This document shows, piece by piece, positions 1 through 9,847 of a stretch of DNA of 64,000 bases (position 1 is the first letter of the stretch; each line of letters starts with the position of its first letter). The DNA comes from Fervidobacterium pennivorans DSM 9078 (lineage in GTDB: Bacteria > Thermotogota > Thermotogae > Thermotogales > Fervidobacteriaceae). The notes beneath the pieces were generated by a model that did not search any database, was not told the DNA's origin, and saw only the letters and a list, made by a program, of their open reading frames with translations. Location of the stretch: NCBI RefSeq assembly GCF_000235405.2, contig NC_017095.1:1141501-1205500 (forward strand). The letters run 5' to 3'. A program made the position numbers and the translations under genes.

Positions 1-448
1 TTGTAGGGATGAAACCATTTTCGAATCGCGTCCTGACAATCACTGGTTTACCTCTTGCTAACAGCACCTGCGGAACATAACTAACCCACAACGGAGCAAA
101 CATCAGAACTTCGTCATTTTCTTCAAGTATTGCAGAAAAAGCGTTGAAGAGTGCCTGTTTACCACCGTTGCTAACAACAATCTCATCAGAAGAATATGAC
201 ACACCCTTCTTTTCTTTCAAATATTTCGATATCGCTTCACGCAGTTGAGGTATACCGTTGCTATCTGTGTACTTTGTGAACCCTTTTTGCAAAGCTTCGA
301 TAGCTTTATCAACTATGTTTTTCGGTGTCGGAAAATCTGGCTCTCCCACGGTAAAGTTAATTACGTCTTTGCCTTCAGATAAGAGCTTTTTTGCAAGTGC
401 ATCAATCTCCAGTGTTTTTGACGGTGCTATACATTCTGTAGGATGCAT
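1..448 (-). CDS. Class I aminotransferase (aspartate aminotransferase type), 3' end outside window
   Basis: This is the N-terminal 149 residues of a fold-type I PLP aminotransferase. It starts at ATG 448 behind AGGTGGTG. The beginning has the class I pattern: a SKT segment near residue 10, the VGEPDFPTP motif near residue 35, a TDSNGIPQLR segment and then VSNGGKQALFNA, which helps bind the PLP phosphate. The catalytic lysine lies beyond the window. Family knowledge points to aspartate or another amino acid with 2-oxoglutarate as substrates. It lies 36 bases downstream of gcvPB on the same strand and may be co-transcribed. Substrate specificity cannot be read from this fragment. Confidence 0.85.
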   Translation of the reverse strand, partial: MHPTECIAPSKTLEIDALAKKLLSEGKDVINFTVGEPDFPTPKNIVDKAIEALQKGFTKYTDSNGIPQLREAISKYLKEKKGVSYSSDEIVVSNGGKQALFNAFSAILEENDEVLMFAPLWVSYVPQVLLARGKPVIVRTRFENGFIPT

Positions 449-484
449 TTGATAACACCACCTATGTACGTTTTGCTGTTTATC

Positions 485-1918
485 TTACTTTTTGTATCTG
501 AATATTGGGAACTTCGTTGCAGAAACATCATCTAACCTTTTAACAGGTGTTGTGTATGGAGCTTTCTTAACAAGCTCAGGATTGCTGTGAGCTTCTTCGT
601 AAATCTTTTCCATGATTTCCACAAACCTGTCAAGAGTCATTTTGCTTTCGGTTTCGGTTGGTTCTATCATCATCGCTTCGTGAACGATAAGTGGGAAGTA
701 AATAGTAGGCGCGTGCATTCCGTAATCAAGTATTCTCTTTGCAATATCTAGTGTTTTCACACCTGTTTTCTTTGCAAATTCCTCGTTGTCGATTACGAAT
801 TCATGCATGCAAATCCTATCGTATGCAACTTTGTAAAGTCTTGAGAGCTTCTTTCTCAAATAATTTGCATTAAGAACAGCCATATCACTTACGTGTTTAA
901 GCCCTTTATTTCCCATAGTTAGAATATAAGTGTATGCCTTAACCATCACTAGGAAATTACCGTAGAAGCTGCGCACCATACCTATAGATTTTGGTAAATT
1001 GTAGTCCAAATCGTATCCACTTTCCGTCTTTTTCACAATAGGCACGGGTAGGTAAGGTGCCAAATGTTTTTTAACACCTATTGGACCACTTCCAGGTCCA
1101 CCCATGCCATGTGGTGTGCTGAACGTTTTGTGGAGATTCAGATGAACAATATCGAATCCCATATCTCCGGGACGAGTTCTACCCATAATTGCATTCAGGT
1201 TTGCTCCATCGTAGTAAAGTAATGCACCAACTTCGTGTGCCATCCTCGCTATTTCAAGTATGTCTTTTTCAAAAAGGCCCAATGTATTTGGGTTTGTAAG
1301 CATTATTACAGCAACGCTGTCGTCCAGGTGTGCTTTCAACTCATCAAGGTTTACACAGCCATCTTCGCCAGATTTTAATTCAATAACCTCAAATCCCGCC
1401 ATCGCAGCGGATGCAGGGTTCGTTCCGTGCGCACTATCTGGAACGAGCACTTTTCTTCTCTTTTCAAGTTCGCCTTTATCTTCAAAATAAGCTCTTGCAA
1501 CCAAAAGTCCTGTCAGCTCTCCATGTGCACCCGCTGCTGGTTGGAGCGTCATATCATCGGTCCCTGTTATCTCACAAAGCAGTTCCTTTAAATGCCCCAT
1601 GAGTTTTATCGCACCAGTAATTGTTTCCCTTGGCTGGAATGGATGGAGATTTGTGAAGAGTGCTGCCATGTCTTCATTAATCTTTGGATTGTACTTCATC
1701 GTGCAAGAACCGAGAGGATAGAAACCTCTATCAACCGAGTAATTCTTAAGTGCAAGGTCTGTGTAATGCCTTACAACATCCACTTCGGATACTTCAGGAA
1801 GCATTGGAGGTTCTTTCCTCAGTAAGTGTTCAGGGATTTCACATTTAACCTCTTCGATATCGTAAACAGGTAATTCGTAACCTTTCCTACCTTGAACGGA
1901 TTTTTCAAAGATTGTCAT
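485..1918 (-). CDS. gcvPB: Glycine dehydrogenase (decarboxylating) subunit 2, P-protein beta half
   Basis: This is half of the split P-protein of the glycine cleavage system. It decarboxylates glycine on PLP and passes the aminomethyl group to lipoyl-GcvH. The PLP lysine is K264 in [11 protein letters not shown], followed by the glycine-rich [18 protein letters not shown] near residue 160 is typical of this subunit. At 477 residues it has full family length. The ATG sits behind AGGTGATG and overlaps the gcvPA stop by 4 bases, so the two halves are translationally coupled. The split A/B form is the usual one in Thermotogae. Confidence 0.96.
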   Translation of the reverse strand: MTIFEKSVQGRKGYELPVYDIEEVKCEIPEHLLRKEPPMLPEVSEVDVVRHYTDLALKNYSVDRGFYPLGSCTMKYNPKINEDMAALFTNLHPFQPRETITGAIKLMGHLKELLCEITGTDDMTLQPAAGAHGELTGLLVARAYFEDKGELEKRRKVLVPDSAHGTNPASAAMAGFEVIELKSGEDGCVNLDELKAHLDDSVAVIMLTNPNTLGLFEKDILEIARMAHEVGALLYYDGANLNAIMGRTRPGDMGFDIVHLNLHKTFSTPHGMGGPGSGPIGVKKHLAPYLPVPIVKKTESGYDLDYNLPKSIGMVRSFYGNFLVMVKAYTYILTMGNKGLKHVSDMAVLNANYLRKKLSRLYKVAYDRICMHEFVIDNEEFAKKTGVKTLDIAKRILDYGMHAPTIYFPLIVHEAMMIEPTETESKMTLDRFVEIMEKIYEEAHSNPELVKKAPYTTPVKRLDDVSATKFPIFRYKK

Positions 1919-3240
1919 TTTGACATCACCTCAACAAGTTTCATCATGGATGTCTTGGTGTTAACTTCCGTTGCACAAACAAGCGCGCTCGGTCCAAGTG
2001 ATTTGTATACCCTGTCTATTGGTATCGGACCAAGTACACCTTCCTTAACCATAGCATGCCACTTTTCCCTATAATTCTCTGGTACCTTAATCACAAACTC
2101 GTTGAAGAACTCACCTTTGAAAATCCGCTGGAAACCTTTTTCTTCGAGCATCTTGGCAAGCACATGCGCGTTGTTATATGACCTCCAAGCAACTTCCCTT
2201 AACCCCTGTGGGCCCATCGTGGAAAGATAAATTGCATTAATCAAAGCTATATAAGCCTGGTTGGAGCAGATGTTAGATGTGGCTTTTTCTCTTCTGATAT
2301 GTTGTTCTCTTGTTTGAAGTATCATTACATAACCTTTCTTACCCTCTATATCTTTTGTTTCTCCAATAATTCTTCCGGGCATTTTCCTTACGTGCTTTTC
2401 AAGTGTTGTGAAAAAGCCTATGCCAGGTCCTCCAAGGTTTGGAGTAACACCAAGTGCTTGTCCTTCGCCAACAACGATATCAGCTCCGAACTTCCCTGGT
2501 GCTTCCAACAATGCTAAGGACACCGGTTCCGCCACAACTATGAATACAACGTTCTGAGGCACAATCTCCCTGATAGCCTTTAAATCTTCGATAACTCCAA
2601 AGAAATTCGGATAAGCAACTGCTACTGCTGCGACATCCTCGGAAAGCAAGCTCTTTAAATTGTCCATATCTACTTTTCCAGTCTCATCGTATTTAATTTC
2701 AAAAATTTCAATTCCCTGAGGTTTTGTGTAAGTCTTGGCAACCGTTCTGTATTCGGGATTTATTGATTGTGCAACAAGCATTTTGGTTTTTCCCGTTATC
2801 CTCGTTGCCATTAACAAGCTTTCTGCAAAGGCACTTGCACCATCGTACATGGAAGAGTTCGCTACTTCCATACCCGTTAACTCACACATCATCGTCTGGT
2901 ATTCAAATAACATTTGGAGAGTGCCTTGAGAGACTTCTGCCTGATAAGGAGTGTAAGCGGTAACGAAGTTAGGATTTGAAGCCAAGTGTTTAACAACCGT
3001 AGGAATGTAGTGGTAGTATACACCTGCACCTAAGAACACGTTCTCAGGGTCAAACGATACATTTTCTTTAGCCAGGCTTTCCGCTATCTTCCTTACAGTA
3101 AATTCGTCCTTACCTTCAGGTATGTTGTAACCATCTATTGTCTTGGGCACATCAACGAACAAATCATCGATACTGTTAACACCTATTTCTTGGAGCATTT
3201 GTTTGATTTCTTCCTCAGTGTGTGGTATGTACCTGTGCAC
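1915..3240 (-). CDS. gcvPA: Glycine dehydrogenase (decarboxylating) subunit 1, P-protein alpha half
   Basis: This is the partner of GcvPB in the heterotetrameric P-protein. [14 protein letters not shown] at the N-terminus is a family signature, followed by [10 protein letters not shown] and [13 protein letters not shown]. An upstream GTG at 3249 overlaps the GGGAG Shine-Dalgarno sequence. GTG 3240 has the proper 8-base spacing and starts directly at the conserved [10 protein letters not shown], so I prefer it (441 residues). It lies about 40 bases after the gcvT-like gene. A gcvH gene, which sits between gcvT and gcvPA in many Thermotogae, is missing here. Confidence 0.95.
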   Translation of the reverse strand: MHRYIPHTEEEIKQMLQEIGVNSIDDLFVDVPKTIDGYNIPEGKDEFTVRKIAESLAKENVSFDPENVFLGAGVYYHYIPTVVKHLASNPNFVTAYTPYQAEVSQGTLQMLFEYQTMMCELTGMEVANSSMYDGASAFAESLLMATRITGKTKMLVAQSINPEYRTVAKTYTKPQGIEIFEIKYDETGKVDMDNLKSLLSEDVAAVAVAYPNFFGVIEDLKAIREIVPQNVVFIVVAEPVSLALLEAPGKFGADIVVGEGQALGVTPNLGGPGIGFFTTLEKHVRKMPGRIIGETKDIEGKKGYVMILQTREQHIRREKATSNICSNQAYIALINAIYLSTMGPQGLREVAWRSYNNAHVLAKMLEEKGFQRIFKGEFFNEFVIKVPENYREKWHAMVKEGVLGPIPIDRVYKSLGPSALVCATEVNTKTSMMKLVEVMSK

Positions 3241-3281
3241 GTAACTCACTCCCTTCTGACTCCCTACCTAATTCAGATTAT

Positions 3282-4649
3282 TCACTTTCGTGACCTTACA
3301 CTACCACGGTAGAATGGAGTTTTAACAACCGTTCCGTCTACGTATTTGTCTCTTATCAATACCTGAACAATATCTCCAAGCTTGATATTCGCATCTACGA
3401 GAGCAAAGGCTATTGGTTTATTTAACGTTGGTGAGAACGTTCCGCTTGTTATATAACCTACCTTTTGCCCGTCTTTGTAAACTTCCATTCCGTGTCTTGG
3501 GACAAGCTTTGATTCGAACATCAACCCTCTGAGTCTTCTTTTTAATCCTTCCTCTTTTTGTTTTAGCAGTGCTTCCTTGCCATAAAAATCACCCTTTTCA
3601 AACTTCACTGCCCAGGAAATTCCCGCCTCGAGTGGTGTTATTGTGTCATCCATATCGTTTCCATACAACAAAAGCCCTGCTTCAAGTCTAAGAACATCTC
3701 TTGCACCCAAACCAGCTGGTTTTATGCCAATCTCAAGTAACTTGCGCCAAACAAAAGGTGTTTCGTTGGCAGGTAGGTAGAGCTCAAAACCATCTTCGCC
3801 TGTGTAACCAGTTCGCGAGATGATACCTTTTACTCCAAATATTTCACCCTCTGCAAAGGAGTAAAATCCTATATCTTCGAGATTCAGATTTGTATGTGGC
3901 TGGAGCTTTTCTTGAGCCTTTGGACCTTGAACGGCAATCAGACCTGTCTCGTCCGATATATCTTTAAGGGTAACGTTGAATTTCTGTGCCAGGTTCGATA
4001 AGTGATTGAAATCTTTCGTTATATTTGCTGCGTTCACTACGAACATAACCTTATCAGGTGCAATTTTGTACACAAGTAAATCATCCACAAATCCACCGTT
4101 TTCATTACACATGGCTGTGTAAATGACATCTCCAAATCCAATTGAACCAAAATCGTTAGTTACTACATAATTTGCAAAGTTTATAGCATCAGGTCCTTCA
4201 CACAAAAATTCTCCCATGTGAGAGACATCAAACATTCCAACTTCTTTTCTTACCATGTTTACCTCAGCAACGATTCCCTCGTATTGTAACGGCATGTAGT
4301 AGCCTGCAAATTCTACCATCTTTGCTCCTAACTTTACATGGTCTTCATACAGTGGTGTGTATTTCACCTTAGTTCCCTCCTTTTGAAGTAAATTACAAGC
4401 TTCCTCGTAGTACTCCTCAGGCACTAATACCTCGCATTGAGCGCTACTTCCAAAAATCGGATGAACAAATACGTCCGTCTTTTGGATAATCACCGGAATA
4501 CCATATGCCTCTAAAAATTTCTCAATAAGTTTCGCTTCTATTTCTCCTATTGTACTTTTGATTATTTTCCACATGACATATACCATCTCCAAAACGGATT
4601 TAATCTTCCCTTCAAAATCTATTTTAGTTCGTAATTCTAAGTTTTTCAA
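3282..4649 (-). CDS. gcvT: Glycine cleavage T-protein (aminomethyltransferase) with N-terminal DUF2007-like domain
   Basis: Residues from about 96 to 455 are a standard GcvT, which transfers the aminomethyl carbon from GcvH to tetrahydrofolate. Visible motifs are PLYEDHVKLGAKM, MFDVSHMGEF, the folate-site stretch GYTGEDGFELY and RDVLRLEAG. The first 95 residues are extra. MWKIIKSTIGEIEAKLIEKF followed by a short glycine- and serine-containing turn and VLVPEEYYEEA matches the pattern of the small DUF2007 'signal transducing' domain. The TTG at 4649 follows AAGG and lies just after the pncB stop. An in-frame ATG at 4574 (MWKII) behind GGAG is an alternative start that keeps the whole DUF2007 unit. 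No frameshift separates the two domains. The T-protein assignment is firm; the role of the added domain is unknown. Confidence 0.9.
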   Translation of the reverse strand: MKNLELRTKIDFEGKIKSVLEMVYVMWKIIKSTIGEIEAKLIEKFLEAYGIPVIIQKTDVFVHPIFGSSAQCEVLVPEEYYEEACNLLQKEGTKVKYTPLYEDHVKLGAKMVEFAGYYMPLQYEGIVAEVNMVRKEVGMFDVSHMGEFLCEGPDAINFANYVVTNDFGSIGFGDVIYTAMCNENGGFVDDLLVYKIAPDKVMFVVNAANITKDFNHLSNLAQKFNVTLKDISDETGLIAVQGPKAQEKLQPHTNLNLEDIGFYSFAEGEIFGVKGIISRTGYTGEDGFELYLPANETPFVWRKLLEIGIKPAGLGARDVLRLEAGLLLYGNDMDDTITPLEAGISWAVKFEKGDFYGKEALLKQKEEGLKRRLRGLMFESKLVPRHGMEVYKDGQKVGYITSGTFSPTLNKPIAFALVDANIKLGDIVQVLIRDKYVDGTVVKTPFYRGSVRSRK

Positions 4650-4656
4650 AACAACC

Positions 4657-5973
4657 TTATTCTTCCCAATAACGTTTAGGAACGATTTTCAAGTGTGAAG
4701 CGTCTTTTTTGTATCGTCCCACCTTCGCACACGGTCTTCCGTTAACTTCCACGATATCTGCAGTTATATCTATTTTTTTCTTCAAAAGTTTCGAGCCAAC
4801 ACCGTAGACATCTACAGGAACTCCTAATGATTCAAAGAGTTTTATTTTTTCCTCGTCAAAACCTCCTGAAACAACTATCTTTAAATCCTTTAACCCAACC
4901 TTATCGAATTCATTTCTTGCTCTCCAAACAAGTTCAGGACACACACCAAACGATTGAGGACCTATTGGAGTAACGGATTTATCTCTTAGATTTCCTGAAG
5001 TGTCGAATCTAACTCCCCAGATTTTGTTTTTGCCAGGTCCTATTATCGGTGATGGATCCGTTTCTCCAAGTATGAAGGGTTTTCCCATCACGTATTCGTA
5101 ATGCTTCTTAACAACTCTGAACGTTGTTCCAATAACATCGTTGTCCCAGTCTACAAGGACTATCCTGTTCACATTATCCGGCATGTATTTGTCAAACGCA
5201 ATAGCTGCGTCTTCGGTGCTACCATCGTATGCTGCAATTAATGCGTGTGGTATAGTTCCCATGGATTCAACTCCCCAGTAATCCGCGTTCGCATCGGTCG
5301 ATACACCGAATGCACCTGCTTTAAGCGCAGCGTATCCATCCGTTGCTTGGACCCAGTAATGGTCAAAACGAGCACTGAAGAAAAGTATAGGTTTTCCGTT
5401 TGCCGCTTCAACAACTTTCTTAACAGCGGTTGCTGTGCTCGTTGCACGGGCTATAACTCCCAATAAGACGGTTTCAAGGTAACCAAAGTAGACAGGGTCG
5501 CCTTCGATAGTCATCAGTGGCTCGCCTTCAGGAACAAATTCCCCATCGTAGACTGCTCTGACTTCTATCTCATCCCATTTATCAACCCAAAGGTCGTTCA
5601 ATTTCAACCTAATGTCCCATTTCTTCCTTGTAAGTTCAACAATCTTTTCAACATTCCCTTCAACAGCCAAACTTTGCATCGCTTTGTCCAAACTGATAAT
5701 TTCGTTGTAGAGTTCTTTTGCCTTTACTTCATCTTTGTAATACCCTGTGCAATACCTAAGGATAGCCAACGCCTCGTCAACTCCACAAACTATTGCGTTG
5801 TCACGTGGAAAGAATTGGTAATACACTCTTGGGTGTCTGTTGTCCTTTTTTAAAACTTCAACGTATCTAGTGAAGTATTTGTCCGAATAATATCCCATCC
5901 TTATTCTATCTATAGGAACTTTAAAGACCTTGGGATGCAATCTTTTAAGATTCGTATTCTTCTGCTCGCTCAT
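4657..5973 (-). CDS. pncB: Nicotinate phosphoribosyltransferase
   Basis: This enzyme forms nicotinate mononucleotide from nicotinate and PRPP in the NAD salvage (Preiss-Handler) pathway. The length (438 residues) and pattern fit the short bacterial/archaeal form: IRMGYYSDKYFTRY at the N-terminus, EGEPLMTIEGDP, SARFDHYWVQATDG in the phosphoribosyl-binding region, then VLVDWDND and SGGFDEEKI near the phosphate-binding end of the barrel. The ATG follows GGGAGGTAAG. It is 4 bases from the radical SAM gene upstream and 7 bases from gcvT downstream, so it is probably in the same transcript. Confidence 0.92.
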   Translation of the reverse strand: MSEQKNTNLKRLHPKVFKVPIDRIRMGYYSDKYFTRYVEVLKKDNRHPRVYYQFFPRDNAIVCGVDEALAILRYCTGYYKDEVKAKELYNEIISLDKAMQSLAVEGNVEKIVELTRKKWDIRLKLNDLWVDKWDEIEVRAVYDGEFVPEGEPLMTIEGDPVYFGYLETVLLGVIARATSTATAVKKVVEAANGKPILFFSARFDHYWVQATDGYAALKAGAFGVSTDANADYWGVESMGTIPHALIAAYDGSTEDAAIAFDKYMPDNVNRIVLVDWDNDVIGTTFRVVKKHYEYVMGKPFILGETDPSPIIGPGKNKIWGVRFDTSGNLRDKSVTPIGPQSFGVCPELVWRARNEFDKVGLKDLKIVVSGGFDEEKIKLFESLGVPVDVYGVGSKLLKKKIDITADIVEVNGRPCAKVGRYKKDASHLKIVPKRYWEE

Positions 5974-5977
5974 CGTC

Positions 5978-7771
5978 TTACCTCCCTTTCAGAACATTAC
6001 TTGTTTTGTAATCGATACAGACTCTGCATAATGTACAACGCTCACGACAATCTATGGTAGTCTCACCTGAAAAGTATTTCTGATACTCGTTCCAAAGGAA
6101 GTTTTTATCAACTCCGCTATCGAGATGGTCCCAAGGAAAATCTTCTAATCCATACGGCCCCAAGTAAAGAGATATGTCTATTTCTTCAAAAAGTTTCGAC
6201 CATTTTTCGTACGAGAAATGCTCACCCCATTCATCATAGTAACCAATTTTGTATGCCTTTTCAATGACTGGAAAAAGTAATCTATCACCACGAGAGAGTA
6301 TACCCTCAACGAAACTTTTTTTACCATCGTTAATGTCCAATTTTCCAAATTTTTTGTATGGATTCAATATCTTTTTCACCATGTCCATGTATTCTGGCGG
6401 CTGGAGTTTTGCAAATTGGAAAGCCGTGTGTGGTTTTGGAATCAGTAAGTTTATTGATGCCGTTATGTCCATGAAACCAACTTTCTTGATAGCCTTTACA
6501 AGTTCACCTATTTCCCGTATATCTTCTTCTGTTTCATTCGGAAAACCAACCATGAAGTACAGTTTTATTCTCCTCCAACCTGCTTTCTTAGCTTCTTGAG
6601 CTGTTCTTAATATTTCGTCATATGAGATTTGCTTGTTTATCGCGTCTCTCATCCTTTGACTTCCAGCTTCCGGGGCAAAAGTTAGACCTGTTTTTCGAAT
6701 TGTGGAAATTTTCTCAGCCAATTGTATATTAAAAGCATCAACGCGGGTCGATGGGATGGAGAGTGATATTTTCTTCTCTTTTATGTACGGAAGAAATTCA
6801 TCGACTAATTCGTTAATCTGGGAGTGGTCTAATGCGGAAAGTGATAGGAGTGAAACTTCATCATATCCTGTATTTTCTATCAGCTTTTTTGCAATCTCAA
6901 CAACCTTATCGAAACTTCTCTCCCTCACAGGCCTATAGACATACCCAGCATGACAAAATCTACATCCACGAGTGCAGCCCCTGCTGATTTCTACAACGAC
7001 CCTATCATGAACACTCTCAACATGCGGAACTATTTTCCTCTCAAAATGTTTTACACTATCCAAATCCTTCAGTATGTTCCTTCTCACTTTTGCTGGCACA
7101 AAATCGTATTTTGGAACAACCTTTCGGCCAGTGTATGAATAAAAGATAGGAACGTAAACTCCCTCAATCTTTGCAAGTTCTTTTAGACGACTTTCTCTAT
7201 CGAATCCTTTAGTTTCTTTTACCACCCTAAGAAAATTTTTAAAATTCACTTCCCCATCGCCTAAGTACACAGCATCGAATGCTTCAGCAATTGGTTCACA
7301 GTTGAACGCTACCGGTCCGCCACCAACAACTATTGGGTCATTATCCCTTCTATCGTAGCAACGAATAGGAATACGCGAAAGCTCTAATAACTTGAGCACA
7401 TTTGTATAGGATAACTCGTATTCAAGAGAAATTCCGAGCACGTCCATTTCATAAATGGGAGTTTTTGTTTCAAGTGTAAAGAGCGGGATATTGTACTTTT
7501 CCATTTTTTCAATCATATCGGTCCACGGTAGGAATGTCCGTTCTGCATAAACAAAATCCAGTTCGTTAGCAAGCCAATAGAGTATCTCAAGCCCATAGTG
7601 AGACATTCCAACTTCGTAGACATCCGGAAAAGCTAAAGCAACACGGAGGATATCCTTTTTAACTTCTTTGACCACGGTGTTGTATTCTCCACCAATGTAT
7701 CGCGCAGGCTTAGAGACTGTGTTTAAATGTTCAGAAAGGAACCTAAGAATTTCGTTGTTCAAATTTACCAC
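5978..7771 (-). CDS. Radical SAM protein with B12-binding-like N-terminal region (TIGR03960-like)
   Basis: The SAM-cleaving [4Fe-4S] site is C266-x3-C270-x2-C273 in SRGCTRGCRFC. The first 230 residues resemble the cobalamin-binding fold that often precedes such domains (DVYEVGMSHYGLEI, VVGGGPVAFNCEP, YLGDGE). A second cysteine group near the C-terminus (DCRERCTLCRVC) may hold another cluster. This architecture matches a widespread family of unknown reaction, usually encoded with or fused to a DUF2344 protein; none is seen here. The GTG start has AGGAGG at ideal spacing. The radical SAM class is certain; the substrate is unknown. Confidence 0.85.
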   Translation of the reverse strand: MVNLNNEILRFLSEHLNTVSKPARYIGGEYNTVVKEVKKDILRVALAFPDVYEVGMSHYGLEILYWLANELDFVYAERTFLPWTDMIEKMEKYNIPLFTLETKTPIYEMDVLGISLEYELSYTNVLKLLELSRIPIRCYDRRDNDPIVVGGGPVAFNCEPIAEAFDAVYLGDGEVNFKNFLRVVKETKGFDRESRLKELAKIEGVYVPIFYSYTGRKVVPKYDFVPAKVRRNILKDLDSVKHFERKIVPHVESVHDRVVVEISRGCTRGCRFCHAGYVYRPVRERSFDKVVEIAKKLIENTGYDEVSLLSLSALDHSQINELVDEFLPYIKEKKISLSIPSTRVDAFNIQLAEKISTIRKTGLTFAPEAGSQRMRDAINKQISYDEILRTAQEAKKAGWRRIKLYFMVGFPNETEEDIREIGELVKAIKKVGFMDITASINLLIPKPHTAFQFAKLQPPEYMDMVKKILNPYKKFGKLDINDGKKSFVEGILSRGDRLLFPVIEKAYKIGYYDEWGEHFSYEKWSKLFEEIDISLYLGPYGLEDFPWDHLDSGVDKNFLWNEYQKYFSGETTIDCRERCTLCRVCIDYKTSNVLKGR

Positions 7772-7789
7772 AGTATACCTCCTGTACGC

Positions 7790-8923
7790 TTAATCTATCA
7801 GATAACTAAAGGATATAGAAATCTTCGCAACACCGGACACATTCAGCTCAACCTCAGCATAATCTGCTAACTGTTTAACGATAGTTCCAGCCGAGATAGA
7901 GAGGTTTGAAATACCTTTTGCTTGTATGACCACCTTTGTAAGTCCGTGCCCTTTTAAATTTAATTCTCCAGTTATATAAACCCTTCCGCCGATTTTTGTT
8001 GATTTAGTAAGTGTCCAAGAGTGAAAAACTTGCCAGCTCTTTGAAATAAAAACGCTTCCTTCTTTGTTCAAATCAGGCATTTGTGTAAGCCCGATAGGAA
8101 CAGTATAGCCCAGGATATTACCATAAACATATAACTCTCCAGCGGGAAGTTCTTCATCTGTCTTCAGCTCAACAACATAATCGGCAGCTTGCCAGTTGTA
8201 ACTGTAGTTGTAAGTTAGACTTATCCTATTGATATCCTTTCTAACCACTTTGACGGTCTTATTCTTGATATTTAACCCCTTATCCAAACCTTCCATGTTC
8301 CCCAAGACGAAAATCTTTCTACCAGCTGATGATGTTTCGAGTGCTTCTACTGACTGTGCAAGGGTCATTTTGTTAAAAGTCGTTGCTCTTGTTTCATCCG
8401 GAGCTGTTGACAAAATTACATACGCCTTTTCGATAGGTGCCTTAAGCTCAAAAAACTGTTCAAGTGTGTCTTCTTTTAAGCTGTAGTATATCCTGTATGA
8501 ACCAGGAATCCTGAAAAGCACATCAGCCTCTTCACTAAGTCTAAGAACATTCTCAGTCTTTCCTTTCTCAAGTACCTTTGCAAGTCCAAAAGCAGTATTT
8601 GTGAACATATCCCCTGTTTCTGAAACAAGATAATTCTCCAATATCTTGTAAGTTCCTAGCGGTAATGTTGTGGGTAGTTCGTATTTTGTTTGGGTTGCTG
8701 TCGATTCAACATACCATTTCGATGCCGATGCCTGTAAAACCTGCCAGCTCTCAGGAATAACGAAGCCGTCTGCGACATTTTTGACCAACCAACCATAATA
8801 ATTGAACAAGACAAGGACATCAGCAAATAGGATAGATGAGAACACAACCAGCATAATTGGTACAACTAACAGAGTTAACAGAACTCTTGACACTTTTCGA
8901 GAAACCATAAATTTTTGGGTCAT
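7790..8923 (-). CDS. Secreted or envelope protein of unknown function
   Basis: I do not recognise this family. The N-terminus is a clear export signal: basic residues, then a hydrophobic stretch at about residues 14-34 ending at LFADV. The remainder has no further membrane segment and looks beta-rich. A tryptophan-containing element occurs twice: PESWQVLQAS near residue 58 and SKSWQVFHSW near residue 295. Each is followed by an extended strand region, suggesting two related modules. The ATG follows GAGGTGG at good spacing. The gene lies between a rhomboid protease gene and a radical SAM gene. No catalytic motif was found. Confidence 0.6.
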   Translation of the reverse strand: MTQKFMVSRKVSRVLLTLLVVPIMLVVFSSILFADVLVLFNYYGWLVKNVADGFVIPESWQVLQASASKWYVESTATQTKYELPTTLPLGTYKILENYLVSETGDMFTNTAFGLAKVLEKGKTENVLRLSEEADVLFRIPGSYRIYYSLKEDTLEQFFELKAPIEKAYVILSTAPDETRATTFNKMTLAQSVEALETSSAGRKIFVLGNMEGLDKGLNIKNKTVKVVRKDINRISLTYNYSYNWQAADYVVELKTDEELPAGELYVYGNILGYTVPIGLTQMPDLNKEGSVFISKSWQVFHSWTLTKSTKIGGRVYITGELNLKGHGLTKVVIQAKGISNLSISAGTIVKQLADYAEVELNVSGVAKISISFSYLID

Positions 8924-9123
8924 ACCAGACCACCTCTTTGTTTTTGGCGTTCTTTACGCCATACTACTTCCACATAGCCCAAACATTCTTTTTTTATCTT
9001 CTTTTTTAAAACAACGAGCTTGTTTATTCTCTGAAGTGGTTTTCTTTAAAAGCCAAACAGGTTTCCAACTTTATGAGTAGCGGTACTTAGATATTCATGG
9101 TATATGGAGCCCCGTCAAATGAT

Positions 9124-9825
9124 TTAATGAAACATCATTACATCAGAGTATATCAGCATTCCAAAACTTACTCCAACGAGCACTAAAAACAAAATCGCTA
9201 CTATTTTCCAAAATCTCTCAGCACGATACGATGAGTAAACAGGAACTGCGTATCCAAGGAGCATACCTGATAGTAACCCACCTATATGTGCCGCGTTGTT
9301 TATGCCAGAACCTGGAATAAATCCAAGTGCGACATTCAATATTATCATCGGTAGCAGAGCACTCCCCGTTATCGGTTTCAAAAAGAAAGGCGTATCTTTT
9401 CTAAAACCAGCTGCAAAGAGTGCTCCAACCAATCCAAAGATGGCACCGCTTGCACCTACTGATAGTGAATCATGGTAGAAAAAGTGTGTAGCTATATTAC
9501 CGGCTATACCGGTTAAAATAAAATAGGAGAGGAAACGGTATGTACCGTAAATCCCCTCCGCATAGCTACCAAGTATGTAAAGAGCATACATATTGAACGC
9601 TAAGTGCAAAAAACCACCATGCATGAACATTGCAGTTACGATTCTCCACCACTCACCTTGGTCAACAAGCGGACCGTATTGTGCACCGAACAAGAGATAA
9701 GCATAGGGCTCACTTACGAAAAACGTTTGAACAACGTAAAACGCAAGCAAGATTATGGAATCTATCATTATGATGTACATGTACAATTGCCTTCGTGAAG
9801 CTATTTTATCAAGAAATCTGAACAT
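9124..9825 (-). CDS. Rhomboid-family intramembrane serine protease
   Basis: This is a polytopic membrane protein that cleaves membrane proteins within the bilayer. The catalytic dyad is visible: S126 in GASGAIFG and H180 in NNAAHIGG. The upstream HGGFLHLAFNMYAL element lies in TM2, and six or seven hydrophobic segments fit the core fold. The length of 233 residues is normal. The ATG follows GGAGGAG. It is 22 bases downstream of ybaB. The 200 bases after it contain no gene; they include a short GGCGT/ACGCC inverted repeat upstream of the secreted-protein gene. Its substrate cannot be inferred. Confidence 0.92.
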   Translation of the reverse strand: MFRFLDKIASRRQLYMYIIMIDSIILLAFYVVQTFFVSEPYAYLLFGAQYGPLVDQGEWWRIVTAMFMHGGFLHLAFNMYALYILGSYAEGIYGTYRFLSYFILTGIAGNIATHFFYHDSLSVGASGAIFGLVGALFAAGFRKDTPFFLKPITGSALLPMIILNVALGFIPGSGINNAAHIGGLLSGMLLGYAVPVYSSYRAERFWKIVAILFLVLVGVSFGMLIYSDVMMFH

Positions 9826-9847
9826 ACTACTCCTCCACTAAATGAAA

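Noticed and set aside
4620-4680. Possible glycine riboswitch upstream of the gcv genes
   Set aside because: pncB ends 7 bases before the gcvT frame, leaving no room for a riboswitch there.
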